This document shows positions 1 through 10,862 of a stretch of DNA of 64,000 bases, one piece after another; the stretch's first letter is position 1; each line of letters opens with the position of its first letter. Source of the DNA: Lelliottia sp. JS-SCA-14 (GTDB taxonomy: Bacteria > Pseudomonadota > Gammaproteobacteria > Enterobacterales > Enterobacteriaceae); assembly GCF_035593345.1 (NCBI RefSeq), contig NZ_CP141606.1, forward strand, positions 1,426,001 through 1,490,000, read 5' to 3'. Position numbers and translations under genes: made by a program. The notes under the pieces are model-generated. The model ran no database searches. It saw only the letters and a program-made list of their open reading frames with translations, and was not told the origin of the DNA.

Positions 1-38
1 TACTTAACACCGCGTTCCATCACAATGGGTTTACTCAT
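1..38 (-). CDS. lipA: lipoyl synthase LipA, N-terminal end only
   Basis: Only the first 12 codons and part of the thirteenth lie in the window; they read MSKPIVMERGVK, the conserved start of enterobacterial LipA. The enzyme is a radical-SAM, two-cluster lipoyl synthase that inserts sulfur into protein-bound octanoate. The catalytic part lies beyond the left edge. It follows lipB and ybeF in the same direction, as in E. coli. Confidence 0.85.
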   Translation of the reverse strand, partial: MSKPIVMERGVK

Positions 39-245
39 AGCGTGCGTGTTCCAGTTGCGAAATTCGAGGGAAAGCGTTTCAATTCAAGGGAATGTTGTAT
101 TTATCAACTATTTTTGAACGAACGACAGGCAGTATATCATTGATAAGGGCGATAAAGCAGCCTGTGAGGTCGCCAAATTGTAAAATAGTTGTTGTTTTGT
201 GCCCTTTGCCCCCTGCGGGGCGCGGACCTGCGAGGAAGGGCAGCG

Positions 246-1199
246 TTAAAACGCCTGGCGGATAATATTAATCACATTCTCCAGAACCGGGTCGCGCAGG
301 CTCAGTTTATTGTAATGCAGCGAGATCTCAATAGATTCCGCATTCAGTGGTGCATAGGGGATTTGGTCCAGCGGCCAGCACTGACGGAGCAGGCCGAACA
401 GGCGCGAAGGCATAATCGTCAGCATATCGCTGCTGCCTATCAGCGCGGCAATCGTGAACATATTGTAACTGCTGAAGCTAATCTGGCGGTCCGGGAAGAG
501 CTCGTTGATGCGCAGATGGAGCTGATTCAGGTTCTGCCCGTCGTTCATGAACAGCGCGTATTCGTGCTCGCGCAAATTCTCAGCGGTCGCTGGATGGTTG
601 AGCGCCGGATGGTTTTTACGGCAGACCAGCAGCAGCCCGTCGGCATAAAGCACGCTGTGCGCCAACGAGCGGGCGCCAATGGCGTTGCTGTCGACGATCA
701 GATCGGTCTGGAACTGCGCAAGCTGAGTTTCCGTGTCAAGAACCGGAATGTTGCGCAGCAGGAGCTGAGGCGCTTCACGCTTCACGGCCTGATAGATAAT
801 TGGTAATACCATTGCGCCAACGGAAGGCGAGGTGCCGATGGTGATTGTCCGCTGTTTGTCATAGCTGCCGGTGAGATCCAGCGCACCGAGAATCGACTCC
901 AGGCCCTGGCTGATGTACTCGTGGAGGTGCGTGGCGTAAGCGGTTGGCGTGACGCCCTGACCTTTACGAATAAACAGCGGATCAGGAAATATGGCGCGCA
1001 ATTTCTGAATAGACTGACTAATTGCTGACGGGGTGAGATTAAGAATTTTCGCAGCATTAACGATACCCTTGTGGACATATACTGCCTCAAAGATCGTCAA
1101 TAAATTGAGGTCAATATTACGTAAAGTCCGAAACACTTGCGGCTTGTCCTGGCCACCGGGCTCATTCAGTCGTTTAGCTGGTAAATTATTATAATCCAC
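246..1199 (-). CDS. ybeF: LysR-family transcriptional regulator YbeF
   Basis: 317-aa LysR-type regulator of the same length as E. coli YbeF. An N-terminal winged helix-turn-helix (about residues 28-90, containing NLTPSAISQSIQKLR) is followed by a periplasmic-binding-like effector domain. The start is GTG at 1199, seven bases after a GGAG Shine-Dalgarno. It sits between lipB and lipA on the same strand, as in E. coli. Its targets are not evident from the sequence; the lipoate context suggests proximity rather than proven regulation. The LysR class is certain, the YbeF orthology rests on synteny and sequence recall. Confidence 0.9.
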   Translation of the reverse strand: MDYNNLPAKRLNEPGGQDKPQVFRTLRNIDLNLLTIFEAVYVHKGIVNAAKILNLTPSAISQSIQKLRAIFPDPLFIRKGQGVTPTAYATHLHEYISQGLESILGALDLTGSYDKQRTITIGTSPSVGAMVLPIIYQAVKREAPQLLLRNIPVLDTETQLAQFQTDLIVDSNAIGARSLAHSVLYADGLLLVCRKNHPALNHPATAENLREHEYALFMNDGQNLNQLHLRINELFPDRQISFSSYNMFTIAALIGSSDMLTIMPSRLFGLLRQCWPLDQIPYAPLNAESIEISLHYNKLSLRDPVLENVINIIRQAF

Positions 1200-1498
1200 G
1201 CTCTCACTCCGTATTCATTCACAATATGAATGATAGTTGAATTTATATATTGTGCTTGTTGTGATCGGTAAAGTATTTTGTGGATTTCAATTGTTTAAGA
1301 AAATCAACTAGCTGAGTAATTTTCAATCAAGTGAAGGTCAATTCGCAAGGTGGTATTCACGCACTGAAATTAAACGCGGCAAAATAAGTAAACCTGCTCA
1401 AGCGCTTCGAAAATATAGAAACAATGGATTATTGTAAAGCCAAAAAGCGGGAAATAGGTGAAGGTCCATCAAATAAATGGACCAGTATGTATAATATA
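1200..1498. other. AT-rich ybeF-lipB intergenic region
   Basis: About 300 bases, clearly more AT-rich than the flanking genes, lying between the lipB stop and the ybeF start. It must hold the ybeF leader and probably its promoter. I see no reading frame, tRNA or convincing intrinsic terminator in it. Confidence 0.5.
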
Positions 1499-2140
1499 TT
1501 AAGCGGTAATATATTCGTGTGGTGGATTGTTTAGCAGCGCTAAAAGATTACTGACAAGCCTTGGGCGAATAATATCGGGGGTGACATTTTCTACCCACTG
1601 ACCCATTTGAGTCATTTCCATTCCCGCGTAGCCACAGGGATTGATGCGCAGGAAAGGCGAAAGATCCATATTGATATTGAGCGCCAGACCGTGGAATGAG
1701 CACCCTTTGCGGATACGTAAACCCAGCGAACAGATCTTCATCTCTCCGACATACACGCCCGGTGCGTCTGCACGCGGATGCGCGTCGATGCCGTATTCTG
1801 CCAGAGTGTTAACCACCGTATTTTCCAGCAGGGTCACCAGCTCGCGAACACCAAGTTTGCGGCGTTTCAGGTTCAGCAGGACATACATCACCTGTTGGCC
1901 CGGCCCATGATAGGTCACCTGGCCGCCGCGGTCGCTCTGAATAACGGGAATATCGCCGGGAACCAGCACATGCTCTGCTTTACCCGCCTGGCCTTGGGTG
2001 AAAATCGGCAGGTGCTCGACCAGCCAAATCTCGTCGGGGGTCGTCTCATCGCGTGAGTCAGTGAAATCATGCATAGCCTGAGAGACAGGCTCATAAGGTT
2101 GCAGCCCGAGATGGCGGACAAGAATTTTATCCTGATACAA
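1499..2140 (-). CDS. lipB: octanoyl-ACP:protein octanoyltransferase LipB
   Basis: LipB moves octanoate from acyl carrier protein to the lipoyl domains of 2-oxoacid dehydrogenases and GcvH, the first step of lipoate biosynthesis; LipA acts next. The 213-aa product has the family's [14 protein letters not shown] motif (residues 69-82), the catalytic Lys135 in GEMKICSLG and the acyl-thioester Cys169 in RINPCGYAG. The start is TTG at 2140 (TTG TAT CAG GAT), the same rare start I recall for E. coli lipB; no ATG gives the conserved N-terminus MYQDKILVR. Confidence 0.96.
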   Translation of the reverse strand: MYQDKILVRHLGLQPYEPVSQAMHDFTDSRDETTPDEIWLVEHLPIFTQGQAGKAEHVLVPGDIPVIQSDRGGQVTYHGPGQQVMYVLLNLKRRKLGVRELVTLLENTVVNTLAEYGIDAHPRADAPGVYVGEMKICSLGLRIRKGCSFHGLALNINMDLSPFLRINPCGYAGMEMTQMGQWVENVTPDIIRPRLVSNLLALLNNPPHEYITA

Positions 2141-2181
2141 AACAGCAACTCCGGGGGAGGTAGCGACTTAAGGTGGGGAGA

Positions 2182-2187
2182 AGTATA
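2182..2187 (-). promoter_or_regulatory. candidate -10 element for lipB
   Basis: On the minus strand this reads TATACT preceded by TGTGA, an extended -10-like sequence about 40 bases ahead of the TTG start of lipB. No good -35 hexamer is visible. Confidence 0.3.
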
Positions 2188-2203
2188 TCACAGAGGGGAA
2201 GCG

Positions 2204-2227
2204 GGTTACCCGGCAAAGCGGGTAACC
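2204..2227 (-). other. hairpin between ybeD and lipB
   Basis: Perfect 8-bp inverted repeat GGTTACCC / GGGTAACC with an 8-base loop, ten bases after the ybeD stop. There is no T-run on the minus strand, so it looks like an mRNA-stabilising or processing hairpin rather than an intrinsic terminator. Confidence 0.45.
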
Positions 2228-2236
2228 ACGAGGGGA

Positions 2237-2500
2237 CTACAGCACCATACGGACGATGTCGATATTGCCGAGCTCTTCGTAAAGGGTCTCGACCTGCTCA
2301 ATATGCGTGGCCGTGATGGTGATGGAAACCGAGTGGTAGTTGCCCTTGCTGCTTGGTTTTACCGTCGGAGAGTAGTCACCCGGCGCATGGCGCTGTACCA
2401 CTTCAACCACCTGGTCAACCAGCTCCGGCAACGCCTGACCCATTACTTTGTAAGTAAACGGGGTAGGGAATTCAAGCAGTTCGTTAAGTTTGGTTTTCAT
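2237..2500 (-). CDS. ybeD: YbeD, DUF493 family small protein
   Basis: 87-aa cytoplasmic protein that I recognise as YbeD, with the conserved start [15 protein letters not shown]. It belongs to the UPF0250/DUF493 family, whose small alpha/beta fold resembles ACT-like regulatory domains. The gene always sits between dacA and lipB in enterics. Its biochemical role is not established. It is the full family length and starts at ATG 2500 after a GGAGC-type ribosome-binding site. Confidence 0.95.
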   Translation of the reverse strand: MKTKLNELLEFPTPFTYKVMGQALPELVDQVVEVVQRHAPGDYSPTVKPSSKGNYHSVSITITATHIEQVETLYEELGNIDIVRMVL

Positions 2501-2519
2501 GTCAGCTCCGGCATTACAT

Positions 2520-2557
2520 CAAAAAAATAATAACTCCCACGTGCGGGTGGGAGTTAT
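2520..2557 (-). terminator. intrinsic terminator of dacA
   Basis: On the minus strand an 11-bp stem (ATAACTCCCAC / GTGGGAGTTAT, 2530-2540 with 2547-2557) is followed by TATTTTTTT. It lies about 50 bases past the dacA stop and ahead of ybeD. Confidence 0.85.
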
Positions 2558-2608
2558 CAGGATACCTAGTATATGGGGATCAAAATCACACTTTCAAGTG
2601 CTCAATTT

Positions 2609-3820
2609 TTAACCAAACCAGTGATGGAACATCAATTTAATGTAATCAATGATTTTGCCGAAGAAATTGCCTTCAGGAATTTCATCCAGCACCACCAGCG
2701 GACGTTGGTCGATGGTTTTGCCGTCCAGCTGGAAGTTGATGGTGCCCACCACCTGGTTTTTCTGCAATGGCGCGTGAAGTTCGCTGGTGTTCAGCACGTA
2801 GCTGGCTTTCAGGTCTTTCATGCGGCCACGAGGAATGGTCAGGTAGAGATCTTTATCTACGCCCAGGGACGCGCGATCGTTGTCGCCAAACCACACCGGC
2901 TCTGACGCGAACTCTTTACCGGCTTTCAGTGGGTTCACGGTTTCGAAGAAACGGAAGCCCCAGGTCAGCAGTTTTTTACTTTCAGTTTCACGACCTTTAA
3001 AGGTACGACCGCCCATCACGGCGGAGATCAGACGCATCTGGCCTTCGGTTGCGGATGCCACCAGGTTGTAACCTGCTTTATCCGTATGGCCGGTTTTGAT
3101 GCCGTCCACATTCAGGCTGTTATCCCACAGCAGACCGTTGCGGTTGGTCTGACGGATGCCGTTGAAGGTGAACTCTTTTTCTTTATAGATGGTGTATTCG
3201 TTCGGCACGTCGCGGATCAGCGCCTGGCCAATCAGCGCCATATCGCGCGCGGAGCTGTACTGACCGTCTGCGTCCAGGCCGTGAACGGTCTGGAAGTGGC
3301 TGTTCTTCAGGCCCAGGGCGGAAACGTAGCTGTTCATCAGGCCCACGAAGGCGTCCTGGCTACCGGCTGCGAAATCGGCCATCGCCACACAGGCGTCGTT
3401 ACCGGACTGCAGGTTGATACCGCGGATCAGCTGAGAAACCGGCACCTGCATGCCTGGTTTCAGGAACATCAGGGAAGAGCCTTTGAACACCGGGTTGCCG
3501 GTTGCCCAGGCATCGTTACCCACGGTGACGAGATCCGTCTCTTTGAATTTACCCGCTTTCATTGCCTGGCCGATGACGTAGCTGGTCATCATTTTGGTCA
3601 GGCTCGCAGGATCACGGCGCGAATCAGCGTTCTGTTCTGCCAGCACTTTGCCGGAGTTGTAGTCGATCAGGATGTAGGATTCCGCGTCAATCTGCGGAAC
3701 GCCAGGGATCATGGTCTTGATGTTCAGGTCATCGGCGTGAGCGGCTGAAAAAGCGGCTGCGCAAAGGGCCGTGGTCAGCGCCATGCGCTGCAAAAATCGA
3801 GCGGAGAGAGTGGTCTTCAT
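2609..3820 (-). CDS. dacA: D-alanyl-D-alanine carboxypeptidase DacA (PBP5)
   Basis: PBP5 trims the terminal D-Ala from peptidoglycan pentapeptides in the periplasm and so controls cross-linking and cell shape. The 403-aa length equals E. coli DacA. A signal peptide ends at AHA (residue 29). The penicilloyl serine motif SLTK is at 73-76, SGN at 139-141 and KTG at 242-244. The C-terminus ([16 protein letters not shown]) is the amphipathic helix that anchors the enzyme on the outer face of the inner membrane. It has its own terminator and is followed on the same strand by ybeD. Confidence 0.98.
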   Translation of the reverse strand: MKTTLSARFLQRMALTTALCAAAFSAAHADDLNIKTMIPGVPQIDAESYILIDYNSGKVLAEQNADSRRDPASLTKMMTSYVIGQAMKAGKFKETDLVTVGNDAWATGNPVFKGSSLMFLKPGMQVPVSQLIRGINLQSGNDACVAMADFAAGSQDAFVGLMNSYVSALGLKNSHFQTVHGLDADGQYSSARDMALIGQALIRDVPNEYTIYKEKEFTFNGIRQTNRNGLLWDNSLNVDGIKTGHTDKAGYNLVASATEGQMRLISAVMGGRTFKGRETESKKLLTWGFRFFETVNPLKAGKEFASEPVWFGDNDRASLGVDKDLYLTIPRGRMKDLKASYVLNTSELHAPLQKNQVVGTINFQLDGKTIDQRPLVVLDEIPEGNFFGKIIDYIKLMFHHWFG

Positions 3821-3959
3821 GGTCAGAACTACGACATCCGTGATGGAATTAAAAAAAGTGCCTTACTATAGCAAAAGCTATACAGGCAGGCATCCGACTT
3901 TCAGCGTGAGTTTGTGAACGTTGGTTACACAAGCTGACAATTCGGATACCGCCGATTAA

Positions 3960-5054
3960 TTACTTCGCAACAGCGATAAACGACTGTAACTGAGCTTCAT
4001 TTTGCAAACGCTGCTGCAATGAAGCGGCCTGCGACTTGCTGGCAAAGGGCCCCATCTGGATACGCCAGACGGCCCCGTTCTGCTCAACGCGCCCCGGCAC
4101 GCCAAACTTCTGGCTCAGCTGCTGCTGATACTGCTGCGCGCGCGCCTGATCGCTCACCGCACCGACCTGAACGACAAAATTGCCGCTGCCAGAGGTCGCC
4201 GCAGGTGGGGTGACGGCGTTGGTCGCAGGCGCAGTGACCGGCGCGGGCTGAGCCACCACCGGTGCAGGTGTCGGCTCGCTGCCTTCCAGCACGCCAGAGG
4301 CCAGCGTCGTCGGTGCGCCCAGGAAACCGCTGCTGCTTACCGGCGCACCCATAGAATCGTCGCTTTTCAGCGTATCGTTGCTGATAGCGCGGACATTGCT
4401 CTGCGGCGTGGCGTCTTGCGGCATCGAGGTTGCGCTACCCATTCCGCTGTTCAAATCCGGACGGGCGGGCAGGGCATAAGTTTGTTTCGCCACCGTCGTA
4501 CACACGGTTCCCGGGCCAGACAGCGTACCGTCTTGCGCCACGATAATCGGGTCGATGCGCACTTTGGTGTTGTTTGAGGTATTCAGACGATCGGCGGCCG
4601 CGCGGGAGAGGGAAATCACGCGGTCGTTGCCGTAAGGGCCACGATCGTTAATGCGCACCACAATCATACGACCGTTGGCGAGGTTAGTGACACGCACATA
4701 GCTTGGGATCGGCAGCGTCGGGTGCGCGGCGGTGATTTGCATCGGATCGAAGGCTTCACCGGAGGCGGTCAGGTTGCTGCCCGGCTCTGCGTCATAAATG
4801 GCGGCAAACCCGGCCTGGCTGAAGCGAGACGGGTCCTGAACGATTTTATAGCTCTTGCCGTCGCGCTGATAATCCTGATTCGCGGTTGCATTCAGCGGTT
4901 CGAAGACAGGGTCCGCGCCGCTGATTTCAACTACCGGACCGGTACAGGCCGCAGGCTGCGGCGGTGCGATGGTCGCCTGTTGCTGACCATCATCACTGGA
5001 ACAAGCTGCAAGTAAACTTGCTGCGATGCAGATACCCAGCCACTGCTTACGCAT
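3960..5054 (-). CDS. rlpA: septal ring lytic transglycosylase RlpA, lipoprotein
   Basis: 364-aa outer-membrane lipoprotein. The signal peptide ends in lipobox LAAC with Cys18. A double-psi beta-barrel domain spans roughly 75-165, with the conserved NDRGPY (136-141). A Pro/Ala-rich linker follows, then a C-terminal SPOR domain (about 289-364, starting GNFVVQVGA) that binds denuded glycan strands at the septum. In Pseudomonas RlpA is a lytic transglycosylase; catalytic activity of the enteric protein is less clear. It lies directly downstream of mrdB on the same strand. Confidence 0.95.
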   Translation of the reverse strand: MRKQWLGICIAASLLAACSSDDGQQQATIAPPQPAACTGPVVEISGADPVFEPLNATANQDYQRDGKSYKIVQDPSRFSQAGFAAIYDAEPGSNLTASGEAFDPMQITAAHPTLPIPSYVRVTNLANGRMIVVRINDRGPYGNDRVISLSRAAADRLNTSNNTKVRIDPIIVAQDGTLSGPGTVCTTVAKQTYALPARPDLNSGMGSATSMPQDATPQSNVRAISNDTLKSDDSMGAPVSSSGFLGAPTTLASGVLEGSEPTPAPVVAQPAPVTAPATNAVTPPAATSGSGNFVVQVGAVSDQARAQQYQQQLSQKFGVPGRVEQNGAVWRIQMGPFASKSQAASLQQRLQNEAQLQSFIAVAK

Positions 5055-5070
5055 GGCGATCCCCTTATTG

Positions 5071-6183
5071 TTATACGCTTTTGGACAACATTTTTCTGTG
5101 GGTGTGGATAGACATCACTATCCCAAACCCGGCCATCAACACGATCAGTGCCGAGCCTCCGTAGCTCACCAGCGGCAGCGGGACGCCCACGACAGGCAGA
5201 ATTCCACTCACCATACCAATATTTACGAAGACATAAACGAATAAGATCAGCATCAACCCGCCCGCCATCACGCGACCGAAGGTGGTCTGCGCGCGCGCGG
5301 CAATCCACAGGCCGCGCATGATCAGCAGCAGGTAGAGGGCCAGCAAAATCAGGATCCCGACCAGACCCAGCTCTTCGGCCAGAACCGCAAAGATAAAGTC
5401 CGTGTGGCGTTCCGGCAAGAACTCCAGCTGCGACTGCGTGCCGTGCAGCCAGCCTTTGCCGCGCAGACCACCTGAGCCAATCGCAATTTTAGACTGAATA
5501 ATATGATAGCCCGCGCCCAGCGGATCGGTTTCCGGATCGAGCAACATCATGACGCGCTGACGTTGATAGTCGTGCATCAGGAAGAACCACAGTATCGGGA
5601 TAAAGGCGGCCACCAGCACCACCGCAATCCCGATCAAGCGCCAGCTTAAGCCCGACAGGAACAGCACGAACAGACCGGAGAGGGCGACCAGAATCGACGT
5701 TCCGAGGTCAGGCTGCGCCGCGACCAGTAGAGTCGGCAGGAAGATGAGTACCAGCGCGATAGCGGTATTTTTCAGCGACGGCGGACAGACGTCGCGGTTG
5801 ATAAAGCGCGCGACCATCAGCGGGACGGCGATTTTCGCAATTTCCGAGGGCTGGAAACGCACAATGCCGAGATCCAGCCAGCGCTGCGCACCTTTTGATA
5901 TCGCCCCGAAGGCATCCACGGCGACCAGCAAAATAATACAGATGAAATAGAGGTAGGGCGCCCAGCCTTCGTACACACGCGGCGGGATTTGCGCCATCAC
6001 CACCATGATCACCAGGCCCATGGCGATCTGGCCGATCTTGCGCTCCATCATGCCGATGTCCTGGCCGCTGGCGCTCCAGATAACGAGGGCGCTGTAAGTC
6101 AGCAATGCCAGCAGGATCAGCAGCATGGCCGGGTCGATGTGGATTTTATCCCACAGCGATTTCTTGTTTGGATTATCCGTCAT
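5071..6183 (-). CDS. mrdB: peptidoglycan glycosyltransferase MrdB (RodA)
   Basis: RodA is the SEDS-family glycosyltransferase of the elongasome, polymerising lipid II together with PBP2. The 370-aa length equals E. coli RodA. The protein is a string of about ten hydrophobic helices with the SEDS signatures [17 protein letters not shown] and [14 protein letters not shown] near the C-terminus. It starts at ATG 6183, two bases after the mrdA stop, which fits translational coupling of the PBP2-RodA pair. Confidence 0.98.
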   Translation of the reverse strand: MTDNPNKKSLWDKIHIDPAMLLILLALLTYSALVIWSASGQDIGMMERKIGQIAMGLVIMVVMAQIPPRVYEGWAPYLYFICIILLVAVDAFGAISKGAQRWLDLGIVRFQPSEIAKIAVPLMVARFINRDVCPPSLKNTAIALVLIFLPTLLVAAQPDLGTSILVALSGLFVLFLSGLSWRLIGIAVVLVAAFIPILWFFLMHDYQRQRVMMLLDPETDPLGAGYHIIQSKIAIGSGGLRGKGWLHGTQSQLEFLPERHTDFIFAVLAEELGLVGILILLALYLLLIMRGLWIAARAQTTFGRVMAGGLMLILFVYVFVNIGMVSGILPVVGVPLPLVSYGGSALIVLMAGFGIVMSIHTHRKMLSKSV

Positions 6184-6185
6184 GA

Positions 6186-8087
6186 TTATTGGTCCTCCGC
6201 CGCAGCGGCGGCTGGGGTTTCAGCCGGCAGTTCGGTGTTGTTGTCGCCCAACATAATGTGGTCGAGGATCTGGCGCATGATAGTACCAACTGCCGGGCCA
6301 GCGCCGCCGTTTTCGAGAATAATCGCCACCGCGACCTGCGGATTATCATAAGGCGCAAAGGCGGTCATGAGTTTATGGTCGCGCAGACGCTCGGCAATTT
6401 TATGTGCGTTATAGGTTTCGTTGGCTTTCAGGCCGAAGACCTGAGCAGTACCGGATTTGGCCGCCACTTTGTACGGAGCGCCCGCAAAATACTTATGCGC
6501 GGTCCCGTTCGGACGGTTGGCAACGCCGTACATCCCGTCTTTGGCAATTTCCCAGAAGCCGGAGTGGATATCACCCACCGGCGCTTCGTGCGGCTGTGCC
6601 CAAGGCACCTGTTTGCCATCTTCGACGGTACTCATCAGCAGGTGTGGCACTTTCACCACGCCGTCGTTGATGAGGATCATCATGGCTTTGTTCATCTGGA
6701 TTGGCGTAGCGGTCCAGTAGCCCTGGCCGATACCGACCGGAATGGTATCACCCTGATACCACGGCTTTTTAAAGCGTTTCAGCTTCCACTCGCGGGTTGG
6801 CATGTTGCCGGAACGCTCTTCCGACAGATCCACGCCCGTATAATGGCCGTAGCCAAATTTGCTCATCCACTCCGACAGGCGGTCGATCCCCATGTCGTAG
6901 GCGACCTGATAGAAGAAGGTATCCGCCGACTCTTCCAGGGATTTGGTGACATTCAGGTGGCCGTGGCCCCATTTTTTCCAGTCGCGGTAGCGTTTTTCCG
7001 AGCCCGGCAACTGCCACCAGCCTGGGTCAAACAGGCTGGTGTTGCGATTGATGACGCCCGCACTCAGCGCAGAGACGGCAACGTAAGGTTTCACGGTGGA
7101 CGCTGGCGGGTAAACGCCCTGAGTCGCACGGTTCACCAGCGGGGTGTTCGGATCGTTCAACAGGCCGGAGTAATCTTTGCTGGAGATACCATCCACGAAC
7201 AGGTTCGGGTCGTAGCTTGGCATTGAGACCAGCGCCAGGATCCCGCCGGTGCGCGGATCGGTCACCACCACTGCCGCACGGCTGCCCGCCAGCAGGGTTT
7301 CGATATACTGCTGGAGCTTGAGATCCAGCGTCAGATAAACATCGTGACCCGCCTGCGGCGGCACTTCTTTCAGCTGACGGATAACGCGGCCACGGTTGTT
7401 GACTTCAACCTCTTCATAGCCCGTCTGCCCGTGCAGTACGTCTTCGTAGAAGCGCTCGATGCCGAGTTTGCCGATATCGTGCGTCGCAGCGTAGTTCGCC
7501 AGCTTGCCGTCTTTATCGAGCCTGTCGACATCTTTATCGTTAATTTTGGAGACGTAGCCGATGACGTGCGTCAGCGCGGAGCCGTAAGGGTAGAAGCGGC
7601 GTTTATAGCCTTTGACCTCAACGCCGGGGAAGCGGTACTGATTCACCGCAAAGCGGGCGACCTGAACTTCCGTGAGGTTAGTTTTAACGGCGATGGAGGT
7701 GAAGCGGTGCGAACGGGCGCGCTCTTTCTTGAAGGCGGCGATGTCATCATCGGTGAGATCGACCACGCCTTTCAGGGCGTCCAGCGTATCCTGCACGTTA
7801 TCGACTTTTTCCGGCATCATCTCGATTTGGTAGATGGTGCGGTTTAACGCCAGCGGCGTGCCGTTACGATCGTAGATAATGCCGCGGCTTGGCGCGATGG
7901 GCACCAGCTTGATACGGTTTTCGTTGGAGCGCGTTTGATAGTCGGTAAAGCGGACGATTTGCAGATTGTAGAGGTTGGCGACAAGTACGCCAGACAGCAG
8001 CAAAATCCCGGTAAAAGCGACCAGCGCCCGGCGCACAAACAGCGCGGACTCAGCCGTATAGTCGCGAAAAGAATTCTGTAGTTTCAT
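6186..8087 (-). CDS. mrdA: penicillin-binding protein 2 MrdA (transpeptidase)
   Basis: PBP2 is the monofunctional class B transpeptidase of lateral wall synthesis. The 633-aa length equals E. coli PBP2. One N-terminal membrane anchor (about 22-44) precedes a dimerisation or pedestal region and the transpeptidase domain with the active serine in STVK (330-333), the SAD motif (ESADTFF) and the KSGT motif. It stops two bases before mrdB. It follows rlmH by 28 bases and is probably in the same operon. Confidence 0.98.
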   Translation of the reverse strand: MKLQNSFRDYTAESALFVRRALVAFTGILLLSGVLVANLYNLQIVRFTDYQTRSNENRIKLVPIAPSRGIIYDRNGTPLALNRTIYQIEMMPEKVDNVQDTLDALKGVVDLTDDDIAAFKKERARSHRFTSIAVKTNLTEVQVARFAVNQYRFPGVEVKGYKRRFYPYGSALTHVIGYVSKINDKDVDRLDKDGKLANYAATHDIGKLGIERFYEDVLHGQTGYEEVEVNNRGRVIRQLKEVPPQAGHDVYLTLDLKLQQYIETLLAGSRAAVVVTDPRTGGILALVSMPSYDPNLFVDGISSKDYSGLLNDPNTPLVNRATQGVYPPASTVKPYVAVSALSAGVINRNTSLFDPGWWQLPGSEKRYRDWKKWGHGHLNVTKSLEESADTFFYQVAYDMGIDRLSEWMSKFGYGHYTGVDLSEERSGNMPTREWKLKRFKKPWYQGDTIPVGIGQGYWTATPIQMNKAMMILINDGVVKVPHLLMSTVEDGKQVPWAQPHEAPVGDIHSGFWEIAKDGMYGVANRPNGTAHKYFAGAPYKVAAKSGTAQVFGLKANETYNAHKIAERLRDHKLMTAFAPYDNPQVAVAIILENGGAGPAVGTIMRQILDHIMLGDNNTELPAETPAAAAAEDQ

Positions 8088-8115
8088 CCGCTGCTTAATT
8101 TGCCCTGGTCAATCA

Positions 8116-8583
8116 TTACTCACGGTGATAAGGGTGGTTGGTAGTAATGCTCCACGCGCGATACAGGCTTTCTGCCACCAGTACCCGAACCAGCGGGTGG
8201 GGCAGTGTCAACGCGGAGAGGGACCAACTTTGTTCTGCGGCCGCTTTGCAGGCGGGGGACAACCCTTCGGGACCGCCAATCAACAGACTGACGTCACGGC
8301 CATCCTGCTTCCAGCGCTCCAGTTCGTGCGCCAGCTGCGGCGTATCCCAGGGTTTGCCTGGGATGTCGAGGGTGACAATGCGGTTCTTGCCAGCGGCCGC
8401 CAGCATGAGCTCACCCTCTTTTTCGAGAATACGTTTGATATCCGCGTTTTTGCCGCGCTTTCCTGCTGGGATCTCCACCAGTTCGAACGGCATGTCTTTG
8501 GGAAAACGACGCAGATATTCAGTAAAACCCGTCTGTACCCAGTCCGGCATTTTCGTGCCGACGGCTACCAGTTGCAACTTCAC
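8116..8583 (-). CDS. rlmH: 23S rRNA (pseudouridine1915-N3)-methyltransferase RlmH
   Basis: 155-aa SPOUT methyltransferase, same length as E. coli RlmH. It methylates pseudouridine 1915 in helix 69 of 23S rRNA on assembled 70S ribosomes. The SAM-binding trefoil-knot region is visible as [10 protein letters not shown] (about 99-108) and the C-terminal [20 protein letters not shown]. It lies three bases downstream of the rsfS stop, suggesting co-expression of two ribosome-associated factors. Confidence 0.97.
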   Translation of the reverse strand: MKLQLVAVGTKMPDWVQTGFTEYLRRFPKDMPFELVEIPAGKRGKNADIKRILEKEGELMLAAAGKNRIVTLDIPGKPWDTPQLAHELERWKQDGRDVSLLIGGPEGLSPACKAAAEQSWSLSALTLPHPLVRVLVAESLYRAWSITTNHPYHRE

Positions 8584-8586
8584 GCA

Positions 8587-8904
8587 TTAACCCCAGAGTT
8601 TTTCCAGCTCATACAGACGACGGCTCTCTTCCTGCATGACGTGAACGATCACATCGCCGAGGTCAACAACAACCCAGTCAGCAATGGCTTCGCCTTCTAC
8701 GCCGAGAGGCATCAGACCGGCTTTACGTGATTCCTGAACCACATGGTCAGCGATAGAGGCAACGTGGCGAGTGGAAGTGCCGGTGCAAATGATCATGCAG
8801 TCGGTGATACTGGATTTACCATGAACGTCGATAGTGATGATGTCCTGACCTTTCAGGTCATCAATTTTGTCGATAACAAAATCCTGGAGTTCTTTACCCT
8901 GCAA
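8587..8904 (-). CDS. rsfS: ribosomal silencing factor RsfS
   Basis: RsfS (YbeB) binds uL14 and blocks joining of ribosomal subunits during starvation. 105 aa, family length, with the conserved core [15 protein letters not shown] and [22 protein letters not shown] place the start at TTG 8904 (TTG CAG GGT AAA), seven bases after the strong AGGGGG Shine-Dalgarno; this gives the N-terminus matching E. coli RsfS. A longer frame beginning at another TTG (8934) lacks such a site. Confidence 0.93.
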   Translation of the reverse strand: MQGKELQDFVIDKIDDLKGQDIITIDVHGKSSITDCMIICTGTSTRHVASIADHVVQESRKAGLMPLGVEGEAIADWVVVDLGDVIVHVMQEESRRLYELEKLWG

Positions 8905-8955
8905 GTTTTCCCCCTGGTGAGTGAAGTTGAGCAACGATTAAATGGATAGCTCGGC

Positions 8956-8961
8956 AGTATA
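8956..8961 (-). promoter_or_regulatory. candidate -10 element upstream of rsfS
   Basis: Minus-strand TATACT about 50 bases ahead of the rsfS TTG start. A possible -35 (TTGTCC) is 21 bases away, longer than ideal, so the call is tentative. A promoter here would make sense because nadD ends more than 250 bases upstream. Confidence 0.35.
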
Positions 8962-9172
8962 CCTTAACTGACGGCTGTGTCGGGACAAATGTCACCTGAC
9001 GGACTTTTTAAGGCGGGTATCATCCCATCCCCGGCCTGACAATGCATCGCCATTTTTGTAAAACAATTTCTGTAAGGTAACGACTGGCAGGAAGTCAGGC
9101 TGCGGAGGATATCAGCCTGAAAAGGGCTGTCAATGGCAGGGCGGTGAATTACCTGAATTTTCGCGTATCACC

Positions 9173-9829
9173 TTATTCATCTGCGCTTTTCTGATACAAA
9201 CCGTGCTGATGGATATAGTCGAGCACCGGCGCGGGCAGCAGTTCGTCGCAGGATAAATCCTGCTGGAGACGCTCGCGAATCAGGGTCGCGGAGATATCAA
9301 ACCACGGCGTCTCGGCCAGGTAAATTTTACCGGCGGGCAGGGTGTGAAGATCTTCCACGTTGTTCGTCAAATGGGTGTCGAGCCACTCCTGGTGCTGCTC
9401 TTCCTTCATGGTCAACGGGTAGCCCGGACGGCGGCAGACGATAAGATGACTGTTCTGCAGAATGGTTTCGTATTGATGCCAGGAGGGGAAATTCAGCAGC
9501 GAATCCTGGCCGATGATAAACCCCAGCGGCTGGGTCGGGCCGCGCTCGGCGCGCCACTCCTGCAAGGTTTGCGAGGTATACGACGGCGTATCGCGGCGCA
9601 GTTCGCGCTCATCGAGCTGAAACAGCGGCTTGTCGGCAATCGCCAGTTCCAGCATCGCTTTGCGCTGTTCGCTGGTCGCTTCCGGCTGCGGGCGGTGCGG
9701 CGGGACATTATTCGGCATGATGATCACGCGCTGCAGGCCAATTAGATTCGCCAGAATTTCCACCGGCTTGAGATGACCGTAATGAACCGGGTCGAACGTG
9801 CCGCCGTACAGCGCCTGTAAAGAACTCAT
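9173..9829 (-). CDS. nadD: nicotinate-nucleotide adenylyltransferase NadD
   Basis: NadD adenylates nicotinate mononucleotide to deamido-NAD in NAD synthesis. 218 aa with the nucleotidyltransferase motif [11 protein letters not shown] near the N-terminus and [10 protein letters not shown] near the C-terminus. The tail QKSADE extends about five residues past E. coli NadD. I choose ATG 9829 ([10 protein letters not shown]) by comparison with the family; an in-frame ATG at 9838 would overlap the holA stop. Neither has a strong ribosome-binding site, so translation is probably coupled to holA. Confidence 0.95.
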   Translation of the reverse strand: MSSLQALYGGTFDPVHYGHLKPVEILANLIGLQRVIIMPNNVPPHRPQPEATSEQRKAMLELAIADKPLFQLDERELRRDTPSYTSQTLQEWRAERGPTQPLGFIIGQDSLLNFPSWHQYETILQNSHLIVCRRPGYPLTMKEEQHQEWLDTHLTNNVEDLHTLPAGKIYLAETPWFDISATLIRERLQQDLSCDELLPAPVLDYIHQHGLYQKSADE

Positions 9830-9830
9830 A

Positions 9831-10862
9831 TCAACCATCAATAAAGACGTCTGCCAGTGCCTTATGGCACAACAGCAGAGAAAGACTTTCAAGCTCGGCC
9901 CAGACCGACTGACCGTAATCCTGCTTGAGCGTCAGTTCGGCGCGCGTCAGGAGATGAACCGCCTGGCGAAGCTGCTCGGTGCTTAAGCGGTTGACGGCTT
10001 CGGTGGTCATGGCGCGGCGGTTTTGCCAGACGCGATGTTTATCAAACAGCGCGCGCAACGGCGTACTGGCCGACTGGCGTTTCAGGGTGTTGAGCAGCAG
10101 CAGTTCGCGCTGCAGGGTGCGCAGTAAAATCACCGGTTCGCTGCCTTCGAGCCGCAGCTGCTGCAAAATATGCAGCGCGCGTTTGCTCTTTGCTGCCAGC
10201 AGCGCATCGACCCAGTGGAACGGGGTAAAGTGCGCCGCATCGTTCACCGCCTGTTCGACACGCGGTAGGGTCAGTTTGCCGTCCGGCCACAGAAGAGACA
10301 GACGATCCAGCGCTTGCGCCAGGGCCAGTAAATTCCCTTCGTAGCAGTAACAGAGCAGCTGATTGGCGGCGTCATCCAGCTGCAGATTATGTTGCTTCGC
10401 GCGTACCGCGACCCACTTTGGCAGCTGCGCCTGTTCGGGCGTCTGGCAGGTCACCTGCACGGAATGCGTCGCAAGCTGGGTAAACCAGGCGGCGTTTTCC
10501 TGCGCTTTGGTGAGTTTGTTCCCGCGCACGATCAGCAGTAAATCTGAATGCAGAAGCGTGACCAGCGTGGCGAGCTGTTCGTTGATCGCCGCGTTCGGGC
10601 CGTTATCCGGCAGCTGGATCAAAATCGTCTGGCGAGAGGCAAACAGGCTCATCGCCTGGCACAGGGAAAAGATCGTCTGCCAGTCGGTGCTGTTGTCTAT
10701 CTGGAAGGCGTGATGTTCATCGAAGCCCTGAGTCGCGGCCACCTGGCGCACGGCATCCTGGCTTTCCTGAAGTAAAAGGGGATCGTTTCCGAGAAGCAGA
10801 TACGCCGCGCGCAGCCCTTCATTGAGCTGCGCGCGGAGTTGTTCAGGATACAACCGAACCAT
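9831..10862 (-). CDS. holA: DNA polymerase III delta subunit HolA
   Basis: The delta subunit is the wrench of the clamp loader that opens the beta clamp. 343 aa, identical in length to E. coli HolA, with the conserved start [21 protein letters not shown]. Its ATG overlaps the lptE stop in a TAATG arrangement, and its TGA lies one base upstream of the chosen nadD ATG, so lptE-holA-nadD read as one translationally coupled block. Confidence 0.98.
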   Translation of the reverse strand: MVRLYPEQLRAQLNEGLRAAYLLLGNDPLLLQESQDAVRQVAATQGFDEHHAFQIDNSTDWQTIFSLCQAMSLFASRQTILIQLPDNGPNAAINEQLATLVTLLHSDLLLIVRGNKLTKAQENAAWFTQLATHSVQVTCQTPEQAQLPKWVAVRAKQHNLQLDDAANQLLCYCYEGNLLALAQALDRLSLLWPDGKLTLPRVEQAVNDAAHFTPFHWVDALLAAKSKRALHILQQLRLEGSEPVILLRTLQRELLLLNTLKRQSASTPLRALFDKHRVWQNRRAMTTEAVNRLSTEQLRQAVHLLTRAELTLKQDYGQSVWAELESLSLLLCHKALADVFIDG

